From SHYG01 sp041485445 (GTDB lineage: Bacteria; Chloroflexota; Dehalococcoidia; Lucifugimonadales; UBA3495): a stretch of 31,873 nucleotides of DNA. The stretch lies in the NCBI GenBank assembly GCA_041485445.1, contig JBGPJN010000004.1, positions 1-31,873 on the forward strand, given 5' to 3'. The notes beneath the pieces were generated by a model, which ran no database searches, was not told the DNA's origin, and saw nothing but the letters and a program-made list of their open reading frames with translations. How positions within the stretch are numbered: position 1 is the first letter of the stretch; every line of letters begins with the position of its first letter. Positions 15,819 through 23,543 of the stretch are shown here, in pieces. Made by a program: the position numbers and the translations under genes.

Positions 15819-16700
15819 CTACCCCTCTGGCCGCCGCTGGAACTGGTTGCGCAGGACGATGGCCGCCGCATTCATGGTGAGCAGGAGGACCAACAGTACG
15901 ATTATACCGGCGGCGGCGGCCTCATGGAACCCGGCCTGGGGCCGGGAGGTCCAGTTGAAGATCTGGATGGGCAGCACCGTGAACCGGCTCAGGGGCCCGT
16001 CGGGGGCAAAGGGCACAAATGTCAGGGCGCCCATGACGATTAGCGGCGCCGTTTCCCCCAGGGCGCGACTCACCGCCAGGATCAAGCCGGTAAGGATGCC
16101 GGGCATAGCCTGGGGCAGCACCAGGTGCCAGATGGCCTGCCAGCGGGTGGCCCCCAGGGCGTAGGCGCCCTCCCGCAGGGAGGGTGGCACGGACCGGATG
16201 GCCTCCTGGGCGGCGATGATGACGATGGGCAGCACCAGTAGCGCCATGGTCAGCCCCCCCGCCAGCACGCTGCGGCCCAGGCCCAGGCTCCGCACAAAGA
16301 TCTCCAGCCCCAAGATGCCGTAGACGATGGACGGCACCCCCGCCAGGTTAGTGATGTTCACCTGAATTATCCGGGTGCGCCAGTTGCGCACGGAGTACTC
16401 TTCCAGGTAGACGGCGGTGCACACGCCCAGGGTGAACGCCACCACCGCGGCGATGGTCACCACGTAGATGCTGCCCAGCAGGGCGGCCTTAATCCCGGCT
16501 TGCTCCGGGACCCGGGAGGGGAAGCTGGTGATGAACTCCCAGCTCACCCGGGACAGTCCCTGGTGCGCCAGATACACCAGCAGCACCACCAGCAAGGCCA
16601 GGGCCACAGCTACGGCCAGCAGGCACAGCCCTTGGAACGCCCGGCCCTCCCACTGCCGCCGGGCCATGCGGCGATCGAACTGGGGGTGGGAGGCGGCCAT
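15819..16700 (-). CDS. pstA: Phosphate ABC transporter permease PstA
   Basis: A 293-aa inner-membrane permease forming the phosphate channel with PstC. About six hydrophobic segments are visible. The EAA-type coupling loop REGAYALGATRWQAIWHLVL is followed by ALGETAPL, characteristic of PstA. Its ATG overlaps the pstC stop as TAATG, so translation is coupled. Its stop lies 4 bp before the pstB TTG. Confidence 0.95.
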   Translation of the reverse strand: MAASHPQFDRRMARRQWEGRAFQGLCLLAVAVALALLVVLLVYLAHQGLSRVSWEFITSFPSRVPEQAGIKAALLGSIYVVTIAAVVAFTLGVCTAVYLEEYSVRNWRTRIIQVNITNLAGVPSIVYGILGLEIFVRSLGLGRSVLAGGLTMALLVLPIVIIAAQEAIRSVPPSLREGAYALGATRWQAIWHLVLPQAMPGILTGLILAVSRALGETAPLIVMGALTFVPFAPDGPLSRFTVLPIQIFNWTSRPQAGFHEAAAAGIIVLLVLLLTMNAAAIVLRNQFQRRPEG

Positions 16701-17650
16701 TACTCGTACTCCTCCCGGAACCGGCGCACGATGTACTGGCTCAGCAGGTTCATCACCAGGGTGATGAGAAAGAGGGTGAGCCCCACGGCGAAGATAGTCT
16801 GGAACTCCAGGGTGCCGGTGGGGGTGTCGCCCAGGCTCACCTGCACAATGTAGGCGGTCATGGTCTCAATGGGCACAAAGGGGTTCAGGGTGAAGGTGGG
16901 GTTCTGCCCGGCGGCAATGGCCACGATCATGGTCTCCCCCACCGCCCGGGAGATGGCCAGGATGAAGGCGGCGGCGATGCCCGACAGCGCCGCCGGCATG
17001 ACCACCCGGGTGGACACCTCCAGCTTGGTGGATCCCAGGGCGTAAGCCCCTTCCCGCAGGGACCGGGGCACCGCCCGCATGGCGTCCTCGCTCAGGCTGG
17101 AAACCATGGGCAGGATCATGATGCCCATGACGATGGAGGCGCTCACTCCGTTGAACACCGAGATGCCGGGCGCCAACTGTCGCAGCAGGGGAGTCACAAA
17201 CAGCAGGGCAAAGTAGCCGTACACCACCGTGGGGATGCCGGCCAGCACCTCCAGCACCGGTTTGAGGCCGCGGCGCACCGGGTCCGGCGAGTATTCGCTC
17301 AGGTAGATGGCGCTCAGCAGCCCCAGGGGCAGGGCCACCATCATGGCCCCGCCGGAGGTGACGATGGTGGCGGTAACCAGCGGCAGGATGCCGAAGTGCT
17401 TGGATTCGAAGAGGGGGGTCCACCGGGTGCCGGTGAGAAAGTCCCAGATGGAGACCTGCTGGAAGAACAGCACCGCCTCAAACAGCAGCACCGAGACGAT
17501 GCCCACCGTGGTGAGGATGGACACCACGGCCGCCGCCGCAAGAAGGAGCCGGATGAGGCGCTCGGAGAGAAGGCGTTTCCAGTGACGGGGCAGCAACGAC
17601 AGGGCCTTGGCGGTGATGGCCGTGCGTACGGACCGGAAGTCTCTGGCCAA
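16700..17650 (-). CDS. pstC: Phosphate ABC transporter permease PstC
   Basis: A 316-aa membrane permease partner of PstA. Hydrophobic helices begin around residue 33. The coupling loop REGAYALGSTKLEVSTRVVM and the PstC-typical AVGETM follow. The chosen start is TTG at 17650 with GGAG about 5 nt upstream; the first 30 residues are basic and cytosolic. It is separated from pstS by 336 bp holding a mobile-looking repeat, an unusually large gap for this operon. Confidence 0.93.
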   Translation of the reverse strand: MARDFRSVRTAITAKALSLLPRHWKRLLSERLIRLLLAAAAVVSILTTVGIVSVLLFEAVLFFQQVSIWDFLTGTRWTPLFESKHFGILPLVTATIVTSGGAMMVALPLGLLSAIYLSEYSPDPVRRGLKPVLEVLAGIPTVVYGYFALLFVTPLLRQLAPGISVFNGVSASIVMGIMILPMVSSLSEDAMRAVPRSLREGAYALGSTKLEVSTRVVMPAALSGIAAAFILAISRAVGETMIVAIAAGQNPTFTLNPFVPIETMTAYIVQVSLGDTPTGTLEFQTIFAVGLTLFLITLVMNLLSQYIVRRFREEYE

Positions 17651-17986
17651 GGCTGCTCCGTGCTGGGGGATAGGCGTCAGGCAGTTCTGGATAAAGGATA
17701 CCGGCGCCCGTGCGTTAACGCAATACGGGTTGTTCCGGTCCGGAGGGGCGTTTCATTCTCGGCCAGCCGGTAGGGGCGTCCCGACTGTGTCGGGATGCGC
17801 CCCAGGGACAGACTTCCCTCCCGAGGGCAGACACGCAGGTCTGCCCCTACATTCGGGGACAATGAAACGACCGGGGACAATGAAACGACCCTATTCCCGT
17901 CCGGAGGGTCGTCCCGGCGACGCAGCAGGGGCGCACAGCCGTGCGCCCCTACACAGGTGGTCTCATCCGGCTTCCCCCCGCTCCCC
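17651..17986. repeat. pstC-pstS gap: MITE-like copy 2, tandem repeat and palindrome
   Basis: 17749-17869 is the second copy of the TTTCATTCTC-ended element (ends 17749-17760 and 17858-17869, one mismatch). An 18-bp unit is tandemly duplicated at its right end (17854-17871 and 17872-17889). Similar GTCCGGAGGG sequences flank the unit (17738 and 17899 regions), possibly a target duplication. 17927-17950 is a GGGGCGCAC palindrome related to that at 6215-6242. There is no gene here. Confidence 0.7.
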
Positions 17987-19072
17987 CTACGGGTTGGCGG
18001 TCAGGACCGCCTCAACGGTGCCGTGCTGAGGGCTGGCCCCGCCGAAGATGGTGCCCAAAGTGCCCTTCTGAAACCGGGCCAAGGCCAGCTCGTAGACCTG
18101 GCTGGTGTAGGGGATGTAGCCCACCTCCGCCACCAGCCCTTGGCCCCCGGCATCCAGATAGCTGCGGATGAACTCCCGGACGTGGGGCTGGGCCGCCGCC
18201 TCTTTCCGCACGTAGATGAACAGGGGGCGGGACAGCGGCTTGTAGCTGCCGTCGAAGATGGTCCGCTCCGTGGGGGCGACACAGCCGGCGCCGCCGTCGA
18301 TGGCCACTGCCTTGAGCCTGGCGGTGTTCTCCACGTAGTAGGCGTAGCCGAAGTAGCCCAGGGAGTACCGGTCTCCCGCGATGCCCTGGACCAGCACGTT
18401 GTCGTCCTCGCTGGCGGTGAAGTCGCCCCGGGAGGCCTGGGCCTTTCCATTCACCGACTCGGTGAAGTAGTCGAAGGTGCCCGAGTCGGTGCCGGGGCCG
18501 TAGAGGCGAATGATCTCGGCGGGCCACTCCGGGCGCACCTGGTTCCAGCGGGTAATCTTGCCTTCGGCAGCCGGCTCCCAGATGGACTTGAGCTGGGCCA
18601 CGGTGAGGCACTGGACGAAGTTATTCTGCGGGTTGACCATCACCGTCAGGCCGTCTATCGCCACCGGCAGTTCGATAAACTCGATGCCGGCCTTGGCGCA
18701 GGCGGCGGCTTCCACGGCCTTGATGGGCCGGGAGGCGTTGGAGATGTCGGTCTCGCCGGCACAGAACTTGCTGAAGCCGCCGCCGGTGCCGGAGACGCCC
18801 ACCACCACCCGCACCTTGCCGCCGGTGCGCCGGCCGAACTCCTCGGCCACCGCCTCGGTGATGGGGAACACGGTGCTGGAGCCGTCAATGTTGATGCTGC
18901 CGCTCAGGTTGCCCACATTGGGTCCCGGCGACGCCCCTGGCGATGGCGTCGCCGTGGGCTGGGGCGCCGCGCCGCCGCAGGCGACGACCAACGCAGCGGC
19001 CAGCGGCAGCAGGACCGTGACGATGGTTCTCCGAACGGGGCAGCGGCCTGGGTTTTTCACGCTGACTTTCAT
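17987..19072 (-). CDS. pstS: Phosphate ABC transporter substrate-binding lipoprotein PstS
   Basis: Extracellular phosphate-binding protein that delivers phosphate to PstC/PstA. From the ATG at 19072 (GGGAGGT site just upstream) it has 361 aa. A basic N-terminus, a hydrophobic stretch and the lipobox LVVAC with Cys32 give a lipoprotein anchor, followed by a Pro/Ser/Thr-rich linker. The phosphate-binding signatures DGSSTVFPITEA, GVSGTGGGF, DISNASRPIK and GTDSGTFDYF are present. A longer frame from 19120 lacks a ribosome site and spoils the signal peptide. It is the first gene of the pst operon. Confidence 0.95.
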   Translation of the reverse strand: MKVSVKNPGRCPVRRTIVTVLLPLAAALVVACGGAAPQPTATPSPGASPGPNVGNLSGSINIDGSSTVFPITEAVAEEFGRRTGGKVRVVVGVSGTGGGFSKFCAGETDISNASRPIKAVEAAACAKAGIEFIELPVAIDGLTVMVNPQNNFVQCLTVAQLKSIWEPAAEGKITRWNQVRPEWPAEIIRLYGPGTDSGTFDYFTESVNGKAQASRGDFTASEDDNVLVQGIAGDRYSLGYFGYAYYVENTARLKAVAIDGGAGCVAPTERTIFDGSYKPLSRPLFIYVRKEAAAQPHVREFIRSYLDAGGQGLVAEVGYIPYTSQVYELALARFQKGTLGTIFGGASPQHGTVEAVLTANP

Positions 19073-19196
19073 GATACCTCCCATGTAGTGTTTCTTGAGG
19101 CGGATTGGGAATTGCGCCACAATCTGCGGTCACTGGTAGTAGAGGATGGAGGGCCTCGAAGGTTGGTGGGATGGAATAATGAGCGTTGAAAATAAA

Positions 19197-19225
19197 AATG
19201 GCTGGTACAAAATATACCAGCCATT
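19197..19225 (-). terminator. Strong intrinsic terminator facing pstS
   Basis: Perfect 11-bp arms (19197-19207 and 19215-19225, AATGGCTGGTA type) with a 7-nt loop. On the minus strand the stem runs straight into TTTTTATTTTC. It is a textbook Rho-independent terminator for leftward transcription, yet no intact leftward gene lies to its right: the next gene is rpsO-unrelated and on the plus strand. It therefore ends a lost gene or acts as a pstS leader attenuator. Confidence 0.8.
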
Positions 19226-19237
19226 CTCATCCTGTCT

Positions 19238-19369
19238 TCACCCGCCCCGGCCTCCCGAGGAGGGGGACCAGTCAATGTCGCTCAGCGGGGGCCGGGCTTT
19301 CACCTGGGCCAAGCGCCGGGTAGCCAGCGGAGCTTGTAGCCCATCGGGCAATTGGGATACCATAACCCA
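19238..19369 (-). pseudogene. Possible 3' remnant of an unidentified gene
   Basis: A minus-strand frame ends with TGA at 19238-19240, 12 bp before the terminator at 19197-19225. Its last 43 codons (WVMVSQLPDGLQ, then SDIDWSPSSGGRGG) are GC-rich like the real genes. The region upstream (19370-19510) switches abruptly to low GC and shows no related coding. No family is recognised. It is read as the tail of a gene whose 5' part was lost; a short real gene starting at 19498 is less likely. Confidence 0.35.
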
Positions 19370-19518
19370 ACGGGCTGGAGTGGAGGAGGTGTCTGTAGAG
19401 TTTCTCGTAGGTAAGGGTGTCATTGAAGACACTAATACGTATCGTGATCTACGATATACAACATCGCGTATTGTAGGTATTGGGTCATCCCTTGTCAATA
19501 GGTTGTACGGAGATGGGT

Positions 19519-20559
19519 GTGGCTGACCAGAAGCTTAGCCTGAGCGTGGTGGACCAGTCGCCGGTGCGCCAGGGGTGCACCGCCGGGGAAGCCCTGTGGG
19601 AGTCGGTGGAGCTGGCGGCGGCGGTGGAGAAGCTGGGCTACCAGCGCTACTGGGTGGCGGAGCACCACAACCTGCCCAACTTCGCCGGCACCAGCCCGGA
19701 GATACTCATCGGCCAGCTGGCGGCCCGCACCAGCCGCATCCGGGTGGGCAGCGGCGGCGTCATGCTCTCTCACTACAGCGCCCTAAAGGTGGCGGAAAAC
19801 TTCCGGGTGCTGTCGGCTATGTACCCGGGGCGCATTGACCTGGGCATTGGCCGCGCCCCCGGCAGCGACCCCCTCACCGCCTCTGCCCTGGCCTACCCCG
19901 GCCGCGCCCGGGAGGTGAGCCAGTTCCCCCGCCAGGTGACGGACCTGCTGGCCTACCTGTCGGAGGGCCCGGCGGAGGGACATCCCTTTGCCGGGGTGCG
20001 GGCCGGACCAGGGCCGGCGACTGCGCCGGAAGTGTGGCTGCTGGGCTCCCGGGTGGAAAGCGCCTACCTGGCGGCCCAGTTGGGGCTGCCCTTCAGCTAC
20101 GCTCACTTCTTTGGCCACGGCGTGGAGGACGGCCCTGACATTGTGGAGGGCTACCGGAAGCACTTCCAGCCGTCGCCCCGCCGGCCGGCGCCCCTGGTGA
20201 ACGTCACGGTGCACGTGCTCTGCGCCGAGACGGAGGCCGAGGCCCGCCGGCTGGCCGCCAGCCGCGACCTGGCCCGCCTCAACTCCCGCCTGGGCCGGGC
20301 CAACGGCATCCCGCCGGTGGAGGAGGCCCTGGCCTACGCCTACAGCGCCGGCGAGCGGCTGTACATACAGCAGCAGCGCCAGGGCTGCATTGACGGCGAC
20401 CCCCAGCAGGTGCGTCAGGGGCTGGAGGCCATCGCCCAGCGGTACCAGACGCCGGACCTGGGCATCGTCACCATCTGCCACGGCTTCCGGGAGCGGGTGC
20501 GCTCCTACGAGCTGGTGGCGGCGGTCCTTCAGCTGAAGGACGTCAGCCCCCGTAGTTGA
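19519..20559 (+). CDS. LLM-class flavin-dependent oxidoreductase (MsnO8-like)
   Basis: A luciferase-like FMNH2-dependent monooxygenase with the compact LLM pattern. Visible features are LSVVDQSPVRQG at the start, the YWVAEHHN motif, RIRVGSGGVMLSHYSALKVAE, and YPGRIDLGIGRAPGSD, all typical of the MsnO8 subgroup. The substrate is unknown. The frame is open from 19480. The GTG at 19519 is chosen because GGAGA sits 6-9 nt upstream; an ATG at 19513 directly abuts that site. Its 3' end overlaps that of a flavin reductase gene on the opposite strand by 17 bp; such an enzyme could supply its reduced flavin. Confidence 0.88.
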   Translation: MADQKLSLSVVDQSPVRQGCTAGEALWESVELAAAVEKLGYQRYWVAEHHNLPNFAGTSPEILIGQLAARTSRIRVGSGGVMLSHYSALKVAENFRVLSAMYPGRIDLGIGRAPGSDPLTASALAYPGRAREVSQFPRQVTDLLAYLSEGPAEGHPFAGVRAGPGPATAPEVWLLGSRVESAYLAAQLGLPFSYAHFFGHGVEDGPDIVEGYRKHFQPSPRRPAPLVNVTVHVLCAETEAEARRLAASRDLARLNSRLGRANGIPPVEEALAYAYSAGERLYIQQQRQGCIDGDPQQVRQGLEAIAQRYQTPDLGIVTICHGFRERVRSYELVAAVLQLKDVSPRS

Positions 20560-21028
20560 GGTTGTGGTCTCTCATGAGGATGGTGCGGTCGGTGCGGCGG
20601 ACGCCGGCGTCCACCACTTCGCCCACAAAGAGGGTGTGGTCACCTTTGGCCACTTCGCCAACCACCCGGCACTCCCACCAGGACGGGGAGCTGAGCAGCA
20701 AGGGGCAACCGGTGTGCTTGCCGGTCTCAAGGCTCTGGCCGCCGATGGTGTTGCCTTCTGGCGCATGGGTCTTGAAGAAGTTGAAGGCCAGGTCCTTCTG
20801 GTCTTGCCCGATGACGTTGATGGCGAAAACCCCACTGTCCTTGATGTGGCGGTGGCTGGAGGAGTCGGCCTTCACTCCTACAGCCACCAGGGGTGGCGTG
20901 AAGGAGGCCTGGGTCACCCAATTGACGGTGGCGGCGCCCACCTCCGGCCCGGTCTTGGCCCTGGTGGTCAGAACGAACATCCCGTAGGGGATCATGCGCA
21001 GCGCCGTCTTCTTGACCGCTTCATCCAT
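20543..21028 (-). CDS. Flavin reductase domain protein (FMN-binding split barrel)
   Basis: A 161-aa protein of the flavin reductase-like family. The start YGMFVLTTR, then VGAATVNWVTQASFTPPLVAVGV, the SGVFAINVI stretch and the C-terminal GDHTLFVGEVVDAG are family hallmarks. Members bind FMN and reduce it with NAD(P)H, often for a monooxygenase. ATG at 21028 has a GGAGGT site. It lies tail to tail with the LLM oxidoreductase, overlapping by 17 bp, a suggestive functional pair in an odd orientation. Confidence 0.87.
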   Translation of the reverse strand: MDEAVKKTALRMIPYGMFVLTTRAKTGPEVGAATVNWVTQASFTPPLVAVGVKADSSSHRHIKDSGVFAINVIGQDQKDLAFNFFKTHAPEGNTIGGQSLETGKHTGCPLLLSSPSWWECRVVGEVAKGDHTLFVGEVVDAGVRRTDRTILMRDHNLNYGG

Positions 21029-21093
21029 AGCCGTACCTCCCGTGAAAGTGGAAGTTTACCGGGACCAACTCTGTTTGCCTGGGCATACCGCCC

Positions 21094-21122
21094 ATTATGG
21101 TGTATGCCGCCGTACAGGACAA
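21094..21122 (-). promoter_or_regulatory. Promoter of the flavin reductase gene
   Basis: On the minus strand: -35 TTGTCC (21117-21122), 17-bp spacer, -10 CATAAT (21094-21099), about 65 nt before the ATG. Spacing is ideal and both boxes are close to consensus. Confidence 0.55.
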
Positions 21123-21141
21123 GAAGGGAGCGTGCAACTCA

Positions 21142-21465
21142 ATGAAACCCATTGAACTCACCACCCGCTGGCTGCCCCCCGGAGTGGACGGCATGACCCT
21201 GTGGCCCTGCATCCTGTACCGGCGGGGGAAAGAGGGGGACGTCCCCCTGCGCTGCCACGAGCACTTCCACTGGCGGCAGGCGCTGCGCTGGGGCGTGGTG
21301 CCCTGGTACCTGGCTTACGGGGTCATCAAGCTCTGGTATTTGGGTCAGCCCGCGGACAAGCACCCCCTGGAGGCTCCGGCTTACGCCAAGCAGCGCCAGA
21401 TCATCGAGCTGCTGGCCCGGGGGGAGAGCATTGACCAGCAGCTGGCGGAGCTGGGCATGGTGTGA
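21142..21465 (+). CDS. Small HExxH-motif protein of unknown function
   Basis: A 107-aa protein from the ATG at 21142 (GGGAG 12 nt upstream); the frame is open to 21097. It contains CHEHFHWRQALRWGVVPWYL, i.e. an HEHFH zincin-type motif leading into a hydrophobic stretch (about 50-70). HPLEAPAYAKQ follows, where the Glu could be a third metal ligand. The pattern resembles small membrane-associated metallopeptidase-like proteins with HExxH..Q..RWG..YL..HP.E.EA. Activity is not shown. It is divergent from the flavin reductase and ends before surE. Confidence 0.7.
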   Translation: MKPIELTTRWLPPGVDGMTLWPCILYRRGKEGDVPLRCHEHFHWRQALRWGVVPWYLAYGVIKLWYLGQPADKHPLEAPAYAKQRQIIELLARGESIDQQLAELGMV

Positions 21466-21606
21466 GGCGGGTGAGCGTCTGTGGGATCACCACAGAGAGC
21501 CCAGAGCACACCGAGAACCTTGGGTTTCTCCACCGTCTCGGCGTTGTCCGCGCCTGCCCTGAGCTTGCCGAAGGGTGCTCTGGGGTGAGTAGCTGAAAGG
21601 GGACTC

Positions 21607-22443
21607 TCAGTCGTCGTGGACCAGCAGCTGGGCGGCGATGCCCTCCAGCAGCGCCTCCACCGCCGGCACGTGCTCCTGGTGTCCCAGGGTCGCCTGCAGC
21701 GGCGTAATGCTGGCGTAGTTGTTGCGCAGCGCCCACAGGTCCGTGCCCTGGGCCGGGTCGGTGGCGATGAGCCGGTTGCGGCTGATCCAGTACCGCTGCC
21801 GGGCGCCGCTGCCTTCGGTGCGCACGGTCTCCCCGTAGGAGCGGCTGCCCAGGGTGGTGACGCGCACCCCGGCGATGCGGTCCAGGGGCTGGCTGGGCAC
21901 GTTGATGTTCAGGAACAGGTTGCTGGAGGGGGCGCCCCGGTCCGGCCCTGGCGCGCCGGGAGGGAACAGGCGGCCCGCCAGGAGCTGCAGCAGCCGGGCC
22001 GCCGCGTCGAAGTGGGGGCTCTCCACCGCGCCCACGGAGATGGCCAGGGTAGGGTAGCCGCGCACGTACCCCTGCACCGCCGCCCCCACCGTGCCGGAGA
22101 CCATCACGTCCCAGCCCAGGTTGGAGCCGGCGTTGATGCCGGACACCACCAGATCCACCGGCCCCACCAGCTGCTCCAGGGCCAGGATGCAACTGTCCGC
22201 AGGGGTGCCCTCCACGGCGTGGACCTCCACCGGGTGCCCGGAGCCCTCGCCGCCGCTGAGCTCGGGGTCCACAGCCATCCGGCGGGCGCGCACCGGCGCA
22301 TGGAGGGTCAGCGACGCCCCAACGCCGCTTTGCTCCCGGTCCGGGGCCACCACAAACACCGGCCCCAGCTGGCGCAGCACCCGGGCCGCTGCCCACAGGC
22401 CGGGGGCGTGAATGCCGTCGTCGTTGGTGAGGAGTATTTTCAA
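21607..22443 (-). CDS. surE: 5'/3'-nucleotidase SurE
   Basis: A metal-dependent nucleotidase of the SurE family, active on nucleoside 5'- and 3'-monophosphates and involved in stress survival. The N-terminal LLTNDDGIHAPG carries the catalytic Asp8-Asp9. VVAPDREQSGVG, VSGINAGSNLGWDVMVSGTVGAA and NINVPS follow, as in SurE. At 278 aa it is slightly long. The start is TTG at 22443 with AGG a few nt upstream, and MKILLTN is the typical family start. It is a monocistronic-looking gene. Confidence 0.95.
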   Translation of the reverse strand: MKILLTNDDGIHAPGLWAAARVLRQLGPVFVVAPDREQSGVGASLTLHAPVRARRMAVDPELSGGEGSGHPVEVHAVEGTPADSCILALEQLVGPVDLVVSGINAGSNLGWDVMVSGTVGAAVQGYVRGYPTLAISVGAVESPHFDAAARLLQLLAGRLFPPGAPGPDRGAPSSNLFLNINVPSQPLDRIAGVRVTTLGSRSYGETVRTEGSGARQRYWISRNRLIATDPAQGTDLWALRNNYASITPLQATLGHQEHVPAVEALLEGIAAQLLVHDD

Positions 22444-22524
22444 TTCGCCTGGCCGGTTCCCATAATAGAAGGCTGGCTAGATATAACCGCAGAAACAACA
22501 GCCCCTGAAAGGTCTATAAGCCCC

Positions 22525-22878
22525 CTAGTCGCCTCGGCGAGCCGCTTCTTCTCTGCCCCTGAAGTAATATCCAGCCACCGCTCCTACCAGGCCAGCCATA
22601 ATTCCAGATACGGTAGTTAACAGTCTGATGATGTCATCGAGGGACAGTCTATTGATGTTGCTTAGAGTCCATGCCAACACTACTACCGCAATGGTACCGA
22701 CGAAAGCTAGCACAAGCGCTAGGGCGATGGCAAAAGTGAACCACTCTCTGGTGGGAGTCTGAACTGGCCTAGGCTGTCTGAGAGGCTCGAGCTCCGCGAG
22801 AGACGCGATCTCCCGGGAAGGAGCGGATTCGGTTGGGCTTGGTTGCTCGGGTGGCAACGTGGAGCATGCGGAAGTCAT
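22525..22878 (-). CDS. Hypothetical two-helix membrane protein
   Basis: 117 aa: a polar Pro/Glu-rich N-terminal half, then a hydrophobic helix (about 48-70, FAIALALVLAFVGTIAVVVL), a short linker, and a second helix (about 88-104, VSGIMAGLVGAVAGYYF). It ends FRGREEAARRGD. No family is recognised. It starts at an ATG (22878) with only a weak AAGG site. It lies 45 bp downstream of another small gene on the same strand, and both have lower GC than their neighbours. Confidence 0.6.
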   Translation of the reverse strand: MTSACSTLPPEQPSPTESAPSREIASLAELEPLRQPRPVQTPTREWFTFAIALALVLAFVGTIAVVVLAWTLSNINRLSLDDIIRLLTTVSGIMAGLVGAVAGYYFRGREEAARRGD

Positions 22879-22923
22879 CGGTAGGCCTTCACGTACCCAA
22901 CTTGAGGGAACAGAGGGATAAGA

Positions 22924-23310
22924 TTATGGACCAACGCGGTAATAGTCTCGGTAGAGTGCGCCTGAAGGTGTCTCGCGGTCCACGACCTCGATTTGAGATG
23001 CCTTACGCATTTCTTGTGTCAGATCAAAATTTACGGGGCCACTACGAGTGTTAACCGATATCCTACCCGTTGTCCCTAGGTCCGCAATTTCCCGCCAAAA
23101 ACCCATCGCCTGTATCACTGGCGCGTCTGATGTTAGTCGGCCCCTTTTAACGTACAAGCCGTTCTTTACGGCGGTACGTAGGAGACGCAAGGCATCAGCT
23201 ACTACGTCTTCGGGTTCGACACTAAGTAATTCTGCCAACTCATGGACTTCCGTTGCGGCCTTTCCAGTAATTCGAATAGCAATCTCGGGTATATTCCCCT
23301 GATTTAACAT
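22924..23310 (-). CDS. Hypothetical protein, possible ribbon-helix-helix-like N-terminus
   Basis: 128 aa, ATG at 23310. Residues 8-48 (IPEIAIRITGKAATEV, then LSVEPEDVVADALRLLRTAV) look like a beta strand followed by two amphipathic helices, as in ribbon-helix-helix or CopG-type folds. The rest resembles no family known to me. GC is clearly lower than in the flanking genes, suggesting acquisition. An extended -10 (TGTTATAAT) lies 35 bp upstream. It probably forms a unit with the membrane protein gene downstream. Confidence 0.55.
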   Translation of the reverse strand: MLNQGNIPEIAIRITGKAATEVHELAELLSVEPEDVVADALRLLRTAVKNGLYVKRGRLTSDAPVIQAMGFWREIADLGTTGRISVNTRSGPVNFDLTQEMRKASQIEVVDRETPSGALYRDYYRVGP

Positions 23311-23344
23311 GACTCAATCCCCGTCAACCCAGGCGTTTGGAACT

Positions 23345-23353
23345 ATTATAACA
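23345..23353 (-). promoter_or_regulatory. Extended -10 upstream of the low-GC gene pair
   Basis: TGTTATAAT on the minus strand (TATAAT at 23345-23350) lies 35 bp before the ATG at 23310. No clear -35 is present, which is usual for extended -10 promoters. Confidence 0.5.
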
Positions 23354-23470
23354 CCGTAAGCTCTTCAGAAGCCTGGACGCCCTCCATTAGCTGGTCTGTC
23401 GTCATTCAATCAACGGGGGGTGCCAGCTACCAACCTCAGGGTAGTCTGTTCCGGTGCTGACCGCACGCCG

Positions 23471-23499
23471 TTGCCAATCCGGGGCGCGGCCCCTATGAT
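23471..23499 (+). promoter_or_regulatory. Promoter of lysA
   Basis: -35 TTGCCA (23471-23476), 17-bp spacer, -10 TATGAT (23494-23499). The predicted transcript start near 23506 gives about 38 nt of leader to the ATG at 23544, which argues against the upstream ATG at 23511. No lysine-riboswitch-sized leader exists. Confidence 0.7.
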
Positions 23500-23543
23500 G
23501 TCTGTGGCCCATGCCAGCCAGTCGGCTCATCGGAGACGCAACC

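Noticed and set aside
15814..15871. Longer PstB start at 15871
   Set aside because: It overlaps pstA by 53 nt, adds a Ser-rich non-family segment and lacks the ribosome site seen before the TTG at 15814.
17854..17889. Possible CRISPR or minisatellite
   Set aside because: Only two tandem 18-bp units without spacers; it is a small duplication at the end of a repeat element.
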